NCBI RefSeq assembly: GCF_964019385.1 | Contig: NC_088654.1 | Span: 9,861,434 to 9,925,433 of the forward strand | Reading direction: 5' to 3' | Source of the DNA: Sycon ciliatum | Lineage: Eukaryota > Porifera > Calcarea > Leucosolenida > Sycettidae | Length of the DNA stretch: 64,000 nt | In this document: one piece after another, positions 1 to 8,126 of the stretch | Layout of the letters: every line of letters begins with the position of its first letter | Numbering within the stretch: the stretch's first letter is position 1 | Made by a program: the position numbers and the translations under genes | The notes under the pieces: model-generated | Database searches by the model: none | Told to the model about the DNA's origin: nothing | What the model saw: only the letters and a program-made list of their open reading frames with translations

Positions 1-49
1 AAGCCTTCACTATCCAAAATTCCGAAGTCAATGGACGCCATGCTCCCGG

Positions 50-1162
50 TTGGGGGAGCAAGACGTCAGACGTAAAAAACTCGCAACCACACTCGTCAAC
101 TACAAAAATTCGACGGATGTCCTACCAGCCCTTCACCTTAGTCATCTTATTTACAACTTTGAATGCCGACAATGCGCTAGTCGGTATGTTGGTAGGACTG
201 TTCAGCACTTGAACGCACGCATCAAACAACACACACCACGTCACATACTTCCACCTTGCGCACAACAACAAAGACCGAAGCGAGGGCGACCTAGAAAACA
301 ACCGTTACCTACACAACTTGCGGATCCTGGCTCACAGACTGTGCTTGCTCCGCCGTCGCTGGTGGCGGTGGTGGGGGAGGGTGGGCGTGGTGGCTCATCG
401 GGCCGGTTTGTGTCGCCACCTTTGCTCCTGCCGTCGGTGGTTCCTTCGTCAGTGCCTCCGGCGGCTTTGGCTGGGGTGGTGCCGCTTGCGGTCCCGGTCC
501 CACTGCCTCCTCCTGATCATCCGCCGTCGGCTCTTGCGGCGGTGGAGCTTGCCAGTGACAGACCGCAAGCAACACCGGCAGGGGCATTGACACTACAATT
601 GCCAACCAAAAAAGACTCACCTTGCGTATTGGCGGCTCCCACACCATCACCAACAATGCAATCTACAGCAACCACAACTAATCCACCATCCAAGCCCATT
701 ATTGAAAGACCAAGACGATCAACAGCCAACTACAACAGAAACTACGCACTCAACGGACAAGGGCGTAAGGAGGGACGTGAGAGCAGGGTGACGGCCGAGT
801 CCCGTTCAATGGACCATGTCAGGCGGGATAACAGAGAGAGCGCAGAGGAAGCAGATGATGGGACGGACGGTGAAGGGAGCAATGAGTCGGAGAGCGACGA
901 TTGTAGTGATCGTGAGAGTGCCGGTGAGAATGTTACCGTTGTGCGTAGGTTTCGTGGTAACAAGTCTTCAGTGTACAATCATCTGTTGGCTAGTCCTGAT
1001 TGTTGCAATTCGTATTCCGACTCTTCATTCACTGTATTGTGCCGTGGTCGTCATGGTTATGGACTACAGTTAAAGGTTTTGGAAGCCATCTGTCAGCGTC
1101 TGTATATGCCTAATTTGTGTGTACAGAAAGATAGTATAATTGGGTTGAAATTGTTCAAGTAA
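50..1162 (+). CDS. PLE GIY-YIG endonuclease, split by a low-complexity insert (copy A)
   Basis: The predicted protein is the C-terminal part of a Penelope-like polyprotein. Residues 35-62 carry the first half of a GIY-YIG nuclease (YNFEC, CASRYVGRT, R57, KQH). Residues 77-83 form an AT-hook (KRGRPRK). A proline- and valine-rich stretch follows, then the motif RPRRSTANY near residue 220 and an acidic Ser/Glu/Asp region. From about residue 304 the second half of the nuclease appears (SSVYNHL, FTVLCRGR, VLEAI), which contains the conserved glutamate of the family. The nuclease halves are therefore about 240 residues apart, far more than in ordinary GIY-YIG proteins. In PLEs this domain nicks the target for priming of reverse transcription. 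The ATG at 50 is only the first in frame; the real protein would start upstream with the RT. Confidence 0.8.
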   Translation: MGEQDVRRKKLATTLVNYKNSTDVLPALHLSHLIYNFECRQCASRYVGRTVQHLNARIKQHTPRHILPPCAQQQRPKRGRPRKQPLPTQLADPGSQTVLAPPSLVAVVGEGGRGGSSGRFVSPPLLLPSVVPSSVPPAALAGVVPLAVPVPLPPPDHPPSALAAVELASDRPQATPAGALTLQLPTKKDSPCVLAAPTPSPTMQSTATTTNPPSKPIIERPRRSTANYNRNYALNGQGRKEGRESRVTAESRSMDHVRRDNRESAEEADDGTDGEGSNESESDDCSDRESAGENVTVVRRFRGNKSSVYNHLLASPDCCNSYSDSSFTVLCRGRHGYGLQLKVLEAICQRLYMPNLCVQKDSIIGLKLFK

Positions 1163-1189
1163 AGTGTCATGTTTGGTGCGGCCAAGCTT

Positions 1190-1248
1190 GGCCGTTAGTG
1201 TAATGTACTGCTGTTATTAAATAACAGCAGTACATTACACTAACGGCC
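1190..1248. repeat. perfect 29-bp-arm hairpin in the PLE tail
   Basis: Arms of 29 bp starting GGCCGTTAGTG are separated by one base. The related tail at 11380-11440 carries a single copy of similar sequence, so the inverted half looks newly made in this copy. Confidence 0.9.
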
Positions 1249-1473
1249 ATTACACAAATTTTGTTATCACTTTGTCCTTCCTTCTTTCTTTCTCTTCTTT
1301 GTTCACTTTTCAGTTGCACGTTTAGTGTTAGTACACACATTCGTTATTGCTCTCGCTTTCATTGTTAAAATTCACACTTGTAAATTTCACTGCTGTTGTT
1401 CGTAGTGTTATTTCTCTAACTTTGATTTCTATAATACTTCAATTTTGTTTTCAGTGTCCTTTAGTACAACGAA

Positions 1474-1507
1474 GATTCCTGATGAGTGTTGTACCAAAAC
1501 TTGTTTG
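1474..1507 (+). ncRNA. hammerhead ribozyme remnant (PLE A)
   Basis: CTGATGA at 1479-1485 lies in the same context as the well-formed motif at 59954-59991. The GAAA box reads CAAA here and the stem I partner is lost, so this copy is probably inactive. Confidence 0.5.
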
Positions 1508-1636
1508 TTTTCTTTCTCTACACAATTTCTTCACATTTTTCATCGTTTTATTGTACATTGCCTCCACAGTTTTACAATACATGAATACAGTGTACACAAA
1601 TGTCGATCCAGCTTGTATTACTGATTGCGGTTATCA

Positions 1637-1661
1637 AATAATAATAATAATAATAATAATG
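1637..1661. repeat. (AAT)n tract between PLE A and a LINE end
   Basis: About eight AAT units. The PLE tail stops on its left and LINE coding sequence starts on its right with no other spacer. Confidence 0.95.
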
Positions 1662-2382
1662 GCGGTCCTTCGTTGATGCCCTATGCATTCGGTATGGCCT
1701 CACCATCCACGGTTCACCTACCGAGTGTCCATGCGGCCGGCCGTTCACCATCGACCACGCAATGATCTGCAAGTTGGGCGGCTATCCCATCCACCGGCAC
1801 AACCATGTCCGCAACTACCTGGGCCAACTTCTTTCTCAAGTGTCTGAGGATGTGCAGCTGGAGCCACCGCTGCAACCTCTACCGACGGTCCGCACGTTTG
1901 ACCATGGTCCTGCCCTGCTCACTGCGGACGACGCCAGACCGGACATCAAGGCCAGGGGGTTTTGGTCGGTACGGACTGATGCATTTTTTGATGTAAGGGT
2001 GTTCTATCCCAACGCACAGTCGTACCGATCTCGCCCGCTGGCTGAGGTGTTCCAATGGCACGAGCGTCAGAAGCAGTCGGCATACGGTGCCCGGATCCGG
2101 GAAGTTGAGCACGCGTCGTTCACCCCGATCGTCCTGTCTTCTGCTGGTGCCCTGGCGAAGGAGGCCACCCGGTTCCTGAAGCTGCTCGGAACGAAGCTCT
2201 CCACCAAGCTCTCGCAGCCTTATCCCCTCGTGATGGGAAAGCTGCGGACGGACCTGGCTTTCAGGCTTGTCCGCGACTCCGTCCTGATGGTTCGTGGGAG
2301 TCGCCGTGCATTCCGTGCACCTGGTCTGGCGGCGGATGTGGATGCTGTTTCTGTGGAGGCCCGCATTCCCGCCACTACGTGA
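1662..2382 (+). CDS. non-LTR retrotransposon C-terminus: zinc finger plus restriction-like nuclease domain
   Basis: Reading starts right after the AAT tract (WRSFVDALCIRYG) and runs open to the stop at 2382. The first ATG in frame is at 1762. A CPCG...H...C...GG...RHN finger-like block (1720-1815) is followed by ARPDIKARGFW and FFDVRVFYP (about 1935-2010), then EVEHASFTPIV and a C-terminal VRGSRR. The RPD...D spacing resembles the restriction-like endonuclease found downstream of RT in R2-type LINEs, and a related ORF lies at 62990-64000 on the other strand. The RT itself is absent, so this is a 5'-truncated insertion. The nuclease assignment is inferred from motif spacing and from my memory of this abundant metazoan family. 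Confidence 0.65.
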
Positions 2383-2690
2383 CGCTAAGTCCTCCTGGGG
2401 TTTGCCGCTCTCCGGTCCTCTTTCATCCCGTTCTCCCCTCTTTTTTTGGGGATTCTTTGTACTTCGTCTTTCTTGTTTTTCTTGTTCCTTTGTTTTTTGT
2501 AGGACAGATTTTTGGTGTACTGATTTCGGTTGGTGTTGTGTCTGACTCTATTCCCAATATCTAATTCTGTGGTTGGTTTTACAACTCATTGGGTTGTAGT
2601 TTCCATCATGAGTTTGATTCCATCGTGAGTTTGATTCCATCGTGAGTTTTGATTCTATTTGCTATTTTTCGTTCCATTTTTGAGCTCATA
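2383..2690 (+). other. LINE 3' untranslated region
   Basis: T-rich noncoding sequence follows the LINE stop. It contains a short direct repeat of about 18 bp (the phrase TTTGATTCCATCGTGAG, nearly three times, 2600-2655). The exact 3' end of the LINE is not clear. Confidence 0.4.
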
Positions 2691-3086
2691 TTTTATTTTC
2701 CTGATTTCTTCTCCAGTGTATGTTGTATTGCATTTTAATACATTGTGTTAATTTTTGAGAGCTGAAAGAAACATTACACCATTCATACCATTAAATTATT
2801 CCGTGGTAACTTTCTAGTGGTGAATTTATCGCATCTGTTGTCACCTGATATCGTTGAATGGTGTAATGTTTCTTTCAGCTCTCATTTTATCACGCTAGTT
2901 AGGGTCTAAATTATTACTTGCATTGTGCGTATATATATTGAGTTAAGAGCTATTGTTGATTTGCCAGTAATCTTCTGATGAGATGGCGACGAAAACGTTT
3001 AGGAACAAGCTTCTTTATTTACATGAAAACAAGTTTTGATTATGGTGTTTGTACTGAGTGCGCAGCTTACTCTATTTATTGCGCTG
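2691..3086 (+). mobile_element. small foldback with a hammerhead, PLE-related
   Basis: Perfect 29-bp inverted arms lie at 2757-2785 and 2855-2883. They are followed by a PLE-like terminus with a hammerhead (2971-3004), ending at the next AAT tract. No coding sequence is left. Confidence 0.55.
2971..3004 (+). ncRNA. hammerhead ribozyme, foldback copy
   Basis: CTGATGA, a nine-base stem II region, GAAA, then the self-complementary AACGTT as stem III and a cleavage T. Stem I is TCTT with AGGA. Stem II is weak, so activity is uncertain. Confidence 0.55.
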
Positions 3087-3087
3087 A

Positions 3088-3102
3088 ATAATAATAATAA
3101 TA
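3088..3102. repeat. (AAT)n tract at the left end of PLE B
   Basis: Short AAT run directly preceding the left terminal repeat of PLE B. Confidence 0.9.
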
Positions 3103-3174
3103 GCAATGAAAAGTATGAATGCCGCAGACATCACCACGCAACATGACAATTTGTTCAAGGTTTGGTTTTGTGTC

Positions 3175-3214
3175 TTTCCAAAATCGATTTTCACGTTCCG
3201 ATCATCAGTGGAAA
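3175..3214 (-). ncRNA. hammerhead ribozyme, left arm of PLE B
   Basis: On the minus strand, stem I TTTCCA pairs with TGGAAA (6 bp). CTGATGA, a short stem II, GAAA and a self-complementary AATCGATT stem III follow in order. Cleavage would fall just before TGGAAA. Confidence 0.75.
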
Positions 3215-3287
3215 TACGGAACTAAAGAGATCAAGGGAAAAACAAAGGTTAAAAATCCAAAGAAGTGTGACACATGACGGGTAACTT

Positions 3288-4256
3288 GTGGTCAAGCAGC
3301 ATGTACCACTTCACATGCTGCCGGACGCAGCAAAAGCGAAGCGCCCGAAGCGGGGAAGACCACGCAAGAACCCGCTCCCTCTACCACCGACACAACCAGA
3401 GCAAGTCGAACACACGGTGCAGAGGAAGAGTGGTGGATCACTAAGCCAACCGAATGTGCCTTCTCCACCGTTGCCCTTGCCGCCACCGGAGCCACCACCA
3501 GTGCCGTTGGTGGCTGGGGTTGGGGAGGAGTCGGCAACAACGACAGTACCGCCAATCACAGAAATTGAGCCCATTTCTTTGACACAGTATCCGGCTGTGC
3601 GGACACCGCAGCACCCTCCGGCGCTTGATCCGTGGGTCCAGAGACCACGGAGGTCGACAGCCAATTATTCAACCGAAATATATGCTAGGAATGGCCAAGG
3701 CCCACGCGGAGCATCGAAGGAGACCGGAAGCCGGGGGCAAAACGGAACACAATCTCGGGACGTAGATGAGGTAAGGACAGTGACACGGGACAGGCGTAGG
3801 AAGGAGAACATGGATGGTATCAGACGACTGACTGGTGGTGAATATGAGTTGGGTGATGATGCGGCGGATGACGAGAATACAGATGACGACGAGGCGGATG
3901 ACGGCGAGGATACAGATGACGACGAGGCGGGTGATGACGAGGCGGCGGATGAAGACGAGGCGGATGACGGTGAGACGGCTGGTGGTGATGGTGATAAAAC
4001 GGACGAGGAGGAGTCAGGTGGCAGGGAAGGTGATGGAGCTGATGAGGGTGAAATTCGTAAGAAGTCAGCTGTGTACTTGCATTTGTTATCTCGTCCCGAT
4101 TGTTTGAGTGTGTATGATGATTCCCACTTCTCTGTACTGTGTCGTGCCCGTTATGTCCAGCAGTTGAAGGTCCTTGAAGCTGTTTGTATTCGTACGCATA
4201 AGACCGATTTGTGTAAGCAAAAAGAACATGTTGTAGCACTTAGGTTATTTTCGTGA
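3288..4256 (+). CDS. PLE endonuclease-like protein lacking the first GIY-YIG half (copy B)
   Basis: The 322-residue ORF begins where the first nuclease half would end (MVKQHVPLHMLP), so the catalytic Tyr and Arg region is missing. It keeps the AT-hook KRGRPRK (about residues 20-26), a Pro-rich stretch, the RPRRSTANY motif near residue 117 and a highly acidic Asp/Glu repeat region (about residues 180-260). The second nuclease half (KSAVYLHLL, FSVLCRAR, VLEAV, ALRLF) closes the protein. It may be a DNA-binding relic rather than a nuclease. The acidic repeats are built on a GATGAC-type unit that changes length easily. Confidence 0.7.
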   Translation: MVKQHVPLHMLPDAAKAKRPKRGRPRKNPLPLPPTQPEQVEHTVQRKSGGSLSQPNVPSPPLPLPPPEPPPVPLVAGVGEESATTTVPPITEIEPISLTQYPAVRTPQHPPALDPWVQRPRRSTANYSTEIYARNGQGPRGASKETGSRGQNGTQSRDVDEVRTVTRDRRRKENMDGIRRLTGGEYELGDDAADDENTDDDEADDGEDTDDDEAGDDEAADEDEADDGETAGGDGDKTDEEESGGREGDGADEGEIRKKSAVYLHLLSRPDCLSVYDDSHFSVLCRARYVQQLKVLEAVCIRTHKTDLCKQKEHVVALRLFS

Positions 4257-4427
4257 GTTTGCACCCCGTGTTCATGAGTTGTTTCTGCACTGTTCATGCC
4301 CGTTTGTCACACTTACTCTTTATTTTAGTTCTCACTTTTTGTAATACTTACCACAAGTTACCCGTCATGTGTCACACTTCTTTGGATTTTTAACCTTTGT
4401 TTTTCCCCTGATCTCTTTAGTTCCGTA

Positions 4428-4467
4428 TTTCCACTGATGATCGGAACGTGAAAATCGATTTTGGAAA
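4428..4467 (+). ncRNA. hammerhead ribozyme, right arm of PLE B
   Basis: Plus-strand partner of the motif at 3175-3214: TTTCCA/TGGAAA stem I, CTGATGA, GAAA and AATCGATT as palindromic stem III. It lies downstream of the ORF in the sense direction. Confidence 0.8.
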
Positions 4468-4556
4468 CACACAAAACCAAACCTTGAACAAATTGTCATG
4501 TTGCGTGGTGATGTCTGCGGCATTCATACTTTTCATTGCTATTATTAAACTTTTAT

Positions 4557-4570
4557 CTCCACGTAGATTA
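4557..4570. repeat. 14-bp target-site duplication, left copy
   Basis: CTCCACGTAGATTA occurs here and again at 5152-5165, exactly flanking the 237-bp-unit array. Confidence 0.85.
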
Positions 4571-4576
4571 CCCAAT

Positions 4577-4624
4577 GCTGTAGACAGCAAGCTGTTTCGG
4601 CCATAAAGGCCTCATCAGTACAGC
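4577..4624 (-). ncRNA. hammerhead ribozyme, 237-bp unit 1
   Basis: Minus strand: stem I GCTGTA/TACAGC (6 bp, perfect), core CTGATGA, stem II GGCC/GGCC, GAAA, stem III ACAGC/GCTGT closed by TT, cleavage after GTC. All core bases are present. Confidence 0.9.
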
Positions 4625-4813
4625 TACGAGCTAAATAGGCCGAGCTACCAGCCATGGTGCAAAGGAGGCACCACAGACATTAAGGTAGCTCGTCGCTCTA
4701 GCGCCAGAGTGCTCAAACTACAAAATGTAGCGAGCATTGCGCGATGCAGCAGCACTAGAGCAGCCTACTGAGAGTGCTCAACAAGGCGAAAGCCGAGGAG
4801 CGTGATACCCAAT

Positions 4814-4861
4814 GCTGTAGACAGCAAGCTGTTTCGGCCATAAAGGCCTCATCAGTACAGC
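4814..4861 (-). ncRNA. hammerhead ribozyme, 237-bp unit 2
   Basis: Same motif as at 4577-4624, exactly 237 bp further on, with no visible change. Confidence 0.9.
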
Positions 4862-5050
4862 TACGAGCTAAATAGGCCGAGCTACCAGCCATGGTGCAAA
4901 GGAGGCACCACAGACATTAAGGTAGCTCGTCGCTCTAGCGCCAGAGTGCTCAAACTACAAAATGTAGCGAGCATTGCGCGATGCAGCAGCACTAGAGCAG
5001 CCTACTGAGAGTGCTCAACAAGGCGAAAGCCGAGGAGCGTGATACCCAAT

Positions 5051-5098
5051 GCTGTAGACAGCAAGCTGTTTCGGCCATAAAGGCCTCATCAGTACAGC
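5051..5098 (-). ncRNA. hammerhead ribozyme, 237-bp partial unit 3
   Basis: Third identical motif. The unit breaks off soon after it, at the G run. Confidence 0.9.
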
Positions 5099-5151
5099 TA
5101 CGAGCTAAATAGGCCGAGCTACCAGCCCTGGTGGGGGGGGGGGGGGGGGGG

Positions 5152-5164
5152 CTCCACGTAGATT

Positions 5165-5165
<1 letters not shown>
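5152..5165. repeat. 14-bp target-site duplication, right copy
   Basis: Second copy of CTCCACGTAGATTA, abutting the G run on the left and the AAT tract on the right. Confidence 0.85.

Positions 5166-5200
<35 letters not shown>
5166..5200. repeat. (AAT)n tract between PLE B and PLE C
   Basis: About eleven AAT units separate the end of PLE B from the left arm of the PLE C palindrome. Confidence 0.95.
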
Positions 5201-5201
<1 letters not shown>

Positions 5202-5207
5202 TTTGTA

Positions 5208-5243
5208 CTTCGAACTAGTTTTCGCACAACACTCCTCAGGAAG
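5208..5243 (-). ncRNA. hammerhead ribozyme, left arm of PLE C
   Basis: Stem I CTTC/GAAG, core CTGAGGA (allowed variant of CTGANGA), GAAA, palindromic stem III AACTAGTT, cleavage C. Stem II is short. Confidence 0.7.
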
Positions 5244-5459
5244 CTACGTTGTACTAATGAAAAACAATCCAGAAAGATACTAATAAAGAGAAATGGAGTG
5301 AGAAGAAACAACACCTATGAAAATGATAATCCTAGCACTAAGGTAATAACAGGAAAAACTGCGAAAGCACTTAACGAACTTGTAAGGACTACTAGTATAC
5401 TGTGACACAAGATATGACACCATGGCCAACCAGAGCCAAACAGACAGAACAAGTTGCTA

Positions 5460-6647
5460 CTAAAACAATTTCAAACGAATAATGCTGTCCTTCTGGACAC
5501 ACAGATTAGGCTTATGAATACGTTGACAAACGGCTTCTAACACACTCAACTGCAACTTATAACCATGACGAGCACGGCACAAAACAGAAAAAGAAGAATC
5601 AGAATAAACCTTACAGCAATCAGGACGAGATGCAAGATGCTTATACACTGATGACTTCCTACTAGAAAACACACGCTCGCACCCACTCTTACTCACACGA
5701 TCATTCTCGCTCTCACACTCACCGGAATCACTGGACTCACTGGCCGAATCCTCCTCAACGACTTCCTGCCTCGGAGCAATCAGGTCCCGTCTCCTCCCAT
5801 CCCTCGCCTCACGTTCCTGTTGTGTATTCCGTTGGCTCGGCACTTCCGTACTAAAATAGGTCATGGTGTAATTAGCAGTTGTTCTTCTGGGTCTCGTTGA
5901 TATTGAGGTAGGTATTGTTGTCGTCTCTGCCGGTGATGCAGCAAGCGATGCTGATGCAAACGTGTCTGCATGCAACACACGTGGCGTCGCCAAAGCCACA
6001 TCCACCTCCGCTGGTGGAGGGAGTGACTTGGTCATGGCCACGGGAGCCAATGGTGGACTTGTCGAGTGAGACGCTAGGTCCTGTGTTGGCGGAGGTAGTG
6101 GTTGTTTACGGGGTCTTCCCCGCGTGGGACGCTCCAGTTGTGCGCTACGTGGGATAATGTGTAAAGGAGTGTGTTGCTTGATGCGTTCGCTCAGGTGCTG
6201 AACAGTCCTACCAACATACCGGCTAGCACAATTCCGGCATTCAAAGTTGTAGATTACATGACTTAAATGATGGGTTGGTAGGACGTCCTTCAACACCGTG
6301 AACGAACGCATCGTTGTGTAGACGGGTATGAAGTGTACCGCATAGTAGGTTTGTTTGATGATCGCACGAACTTCACGACTCACATTGTCAGACTTCTTGC
6401 CCTTCCATGGTAAGCACAAAAAGACAGGACAACGAGCAGGCCCTATCAATTCATGTTTCGGCGTGGGGGCTGTAGACAATAGTTTTGTCAACATGTCGCC
6501 TGGGTATCCGTTTTTGGTGAAAACTGAACGGAGAAATTCGATCTCACCACTGAGTTTACAAGGTGAACAGATCCGTTTGGCGCGATCCACGAGATTCTTT
6601 ACTAAGTTGACTTTATAATTAGATGAACAGTACGAATCATAGGACAT
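5460..6647 (-). CDS. PLE RT tail plus split GIY-YIG endonuclease (copy C, left arm)
   Basis: The 395-residue ORF starts inside the C-terminal RT or linker region (about residues 1-70; RAKRICS, FTKNGYP). It then has a linker with GPARCPVFLCLPW and the first nuclease half (about 130-180: YNFECRNC, SRYVGRT, ERIKQH). An AT-hook (RGRPRK), a Pro-rich segment, the RPRRTTANY motif and an acidic Ser-rich region follow. The second nuclease half (SSVYKHL, FSVLCRARH, VLEAV) ends in RLKLF. This is the fullest endonuclease of the window. The upstream RT palm is absent because the copy is 5' truncated at the palindrome centre. Confidence 0.85.
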   Translation of the reverse strand: MSYDSYCSSNYKVNLVKNLVDRAKRICSPCKLSGEIEFLRSVFTKNGYPGDMLTKLLSTAPTPKHELIGPARCPVFLCLPWKGKKSDNVSREVRAIIKQTYYAVHFIPVYTTMRSFTVLKDVLPTHHLSHVIYNFECRNCASRYVGRTVQHLSERIKQHTPLHIIPRSAQLERPTRGRPRKQPLPPPTQDLASHSTSPPLAPVAMTKSLPPPAEVDVALATPRVLHADTFASASLAASPAETTTIPTSISTRPRRTTANYTMTYFSTEVPSQRNTQQEREARDGRRRDLIAPRQEVVEEDSASESSDSGECESENDRVSKSGCERVFSSRKSSVYKHLASRPDCCKVYSDSSFSVLCRARHGYKLQLSVLEAVCQRIHKPNLCVQKDSIIRLKLF

Positions 6648-7666
6648 TTCCTATGACTCGTACTGTTCATCATGAATTGATAGGGCCTGCTCGTTGTCCT
6701 GTCTTTTTGTGCTTACCATGGAAGGGCAAGAAGTCTGACAATGTGAGTCGTGAAGTTCGTGCGATCATCAAACAAACCTACTATGCGGTACACTTCATAC
6801 CCGTCTACACAACGATGCGTTCGTTCACGGTGTTGAAGGACGTCCTACCAACCCATCATTTAAGTCATGTAATCTACAACTTTGAATGCCGGAATTGTGC
6901 TAGCCGGTATGTTGGTAGGACTGTTCAGCACCTGAGCGAACGCATCAAGCAACACACTCCTTTACACATTATCCCACGTAGCGCACAACTGGAGCGTCCC
7001 ACGCGGGGAAGACCCCGTAAACAACCACTACCTCCGCCAACACAGGACCTAGCGTCTCACTCGACAAGTCCACCATTGGCTCCCGTGGCCATGACCAAGT
7101 CACTCCCTCCACCAGCGGAGGTGGATGTGGCTTTGGCGACGCCACGTGTGTTGCATGCAGACACGTTTGCATCAGCATCGCTTGCTGCATCACCGGCAGA
7201 GACGACAACAATACCTACCTCAATATCAACGAGACCCAGAAGAACAACTGCTAATTACACCATGACCTATTTTAGTACGGAAGTGCCGAGCCAACGGAAT
7301 ACACAACAGGAACGTGAGGCGAGGGATGGGAGGAGACGGGACCTGATTGCTCCGAGGCAGGAAGTCGTTGAGGAGGATTCGGCCAGTGAGTCCAGTGATT
7401 CCGGTGAGTGTGAGAGCGAGAATGATCGTGTGAGTAAGAGTGGGTGCGAGCGTGTGTTTTCTAGTAGGAAGTCATCAGTGTATAAGCATCTTGCATCTCG
7501 TCCTGATTGCTGTAAGGTTTATTCTGATTCTTCTTTTTCTGTTTTGTGCCGTGCTCGTCATGGTTATAAGTTGCAGTTGAGTGTGTTAGAAGCCGTTTGT
7601 CAACGTATTCATAAGCCTAATCTGTGTGTCCAGAAGGACAGCATTATTCGTTTGAAATTGTTTTAG
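6623..7666 (+). CDS. PLE split GIY-YIG endonuclease (copy C, right arm)
   Basis: From residue HELIG onward the 347-residue product is identical to the left-arm product. The first 16 residues come from the palindrome centre and are probably not native. Domain order is linker, first nuclease half, AT-hook, Pro-rich and acidic insert, second nuclease half. Full identity of the two arms means the inversion is very young or is still kept equal by gene conversion. Confidence 0.85.
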   Translation: MNSTNHRTFPMTRTVHHELIGPARCPVFLCLPWKGKKSDNVSREVRAIIKQTYYAVHFIPVYTTMRSFTVLKDVLPTHHLSHVIYNFECRNCASRYVGRTVQHLSERIKQHTPLHIIPRSAQLERPTRGRPRKQPLPPPTQDLASHSTSPPLAPVAMTKSLPPPAEVDVALATPRVLHADTFASASLAASPAETTTIPTSISTRPRRTTANYTMTYFSTEVPSQRNTQQEREARDGRRRDLIAPRQEVVEEDSASESSDSGECESENDRVSKSGCERVFSSRKSSVYKHLASRPDCCKVYSDSSFSVLCRARHGYKLQLSVLEAVCQRIHKPNLCVQKDSIIRLKLF

Positions 7667-7882
7667 TAGCAACTTGTTCTGTCTGTTTGGCTCTGGTTGG
7701 CCATGGTGTCATATCTTGTGTCACAGTATACTAGTAGTCCTTACAAGTTCGTTAAGTGCTTTCGCAGTTTTTCCTGTTATTACCTTAGTGCTAGGATTAT
7801 CATTTTCATAGGTGTTGTTTCTTCTCACTCCATTTCTCTTTATTAGTATCTTTCTGGATTGTTTTTCATTAGTACAACGTAG

Positions 7883-7918
7883 CTTCCTGAGGAGTGTTGT
7901 GCGAAAACTAGTTCGAAG
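7883..7918 (+). ncRNA. hammerhead ribozyme, right arm of PLE C
   Basis: Exact mirror of the motif at 5208-5243, in sense orientation downstream of the right-arm ORF. Confidence 0.7.
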
Positions 7919-7954
7919 TACAAATTTTGTTGTTCATCATTTCTTCCATATCAC

Positions 7955-7987
<33 letters not shown>
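7955..7987. repeat. (AAT)n tract between PLE C and the 847-bp array
   Basis: Roughly ten AAT units. A short unique stretch (7926-7954) separates it from the PLE arm. Confidence 0.95.
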
Positions 7988-8080
7988 TGCATTCCCAACT
8001 CCTCACAACCACGCGCTCTTCAGCCGAACCACACAGACACCAGCAAGGACACTTCCGTTGAGAGATAATATTCCTCCACG

Positions 8081-8126
8081 CCTCTAGACAGCTGTTTCGC
8101 TCCCTGTCGGAGCTCATCAGTAGAGG
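8081..8126 (-). ncRNA. hammerhead ribozyme, 847-bp unit 1
   Basis: Minus strand: stem I CCTCTA/TAGAGG, core CTGATGA, stem II GCTCC/GGAGC with a five-base loop, GAAA, palindromic stem III ACAGCTGT, cleavage after GTC. All core positions are intact. Confidence 0.9.

Larger units (their letters stand above)
1..1636 (+). mobile_element. Penelope-like element copy A, 5' truncated
   Basis: This copy holds the endonuclease ORF (50-1162) followed by a T-rich 3' region. That region matches the tails of PLE copies at 11370-11564 plus 17237-17520 and at 59735-60147, including shared blocks around the words CGCATTCGTTATTG and CTGATGAGTGTTG. It ends directly at an (AAT)n tract. The reverse-transcriptase part is missing, either cut by the window edge or lost. 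The sequence before position 50 no longer reads cleanly in the ORF frame. A decayed hammerhead motif and a 59-bp perfect hairpin lie in the tail. Confidence 0.8.
4571..5151 (-). mobile_element. retrozyme-like tandem array, 237-bp unit, about 2.4 copies
   Basis: Units start at the word CCCAATGCTG at 4571, 4808 and 5045, giving a fixed 237-bp period. The two full units and the partial third look identical by eye. Each unit holds one minus-strand hammerhead and no ORF of note. The array ends in a run of 19 G and is flanked by a 14-bp direct duplication. Tandem units with one hammerhead each and a target duplication are the known hallmarks of retrozymes, non-autonomous elements thought to move through circular RNA with PLE-type machinery. 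Confidence 0.8.
3100..5165 (+). mobile_element. PLE copy B with terminal inverted repeats, endonuclease ORF only
   Basis: Inverted terminal repeats of about 190-200 bp (3100-3291 and 4351-4570) enclose one ORF. Each arm carries a hammerhead, so the two ribozymes face opposite strands. The right end runs into the block TCTCCACGTAGATTA, seen in variant form at other PLE ends in the window (36858, 10893, 60135). That end is split by a 237-bp-unit retrozyme-like array (4571-5151) flanked by a 14-bp duplication. There is no reverse transcriptase, so the copy would depend on another PLE. Confidence 0.75.
5201..7925. mobile_element. PLE copy C: head-to-head palindrome with 1,255-bp arms
   Basis: The left arm 5201-6455 is the reverse complement of the right arm 6671-7925; lengths are equal and the encoded proteins are identical by eye. 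A 22-bp inverted pair at 6622-6643 and 6650-6671 sits at the centre. The left side has 166 bp more (6456-6621, the end of the RT domain) than the right. Each arm carries the endonuclease ORF and a hammerhead at its outer end. This fits a dimeric head-to-head insertion made in one event, with an asymmetric loss near the middle. A collapsed or duplicated assembly is the alternative. Confidence 0.8.

Noticed and set aside
309-656. Overlapping antisense ORFs across the PLE endonuclease
   Set aside because: They are shadows of the GC-rich Pro/Ala/Val-coding insert.
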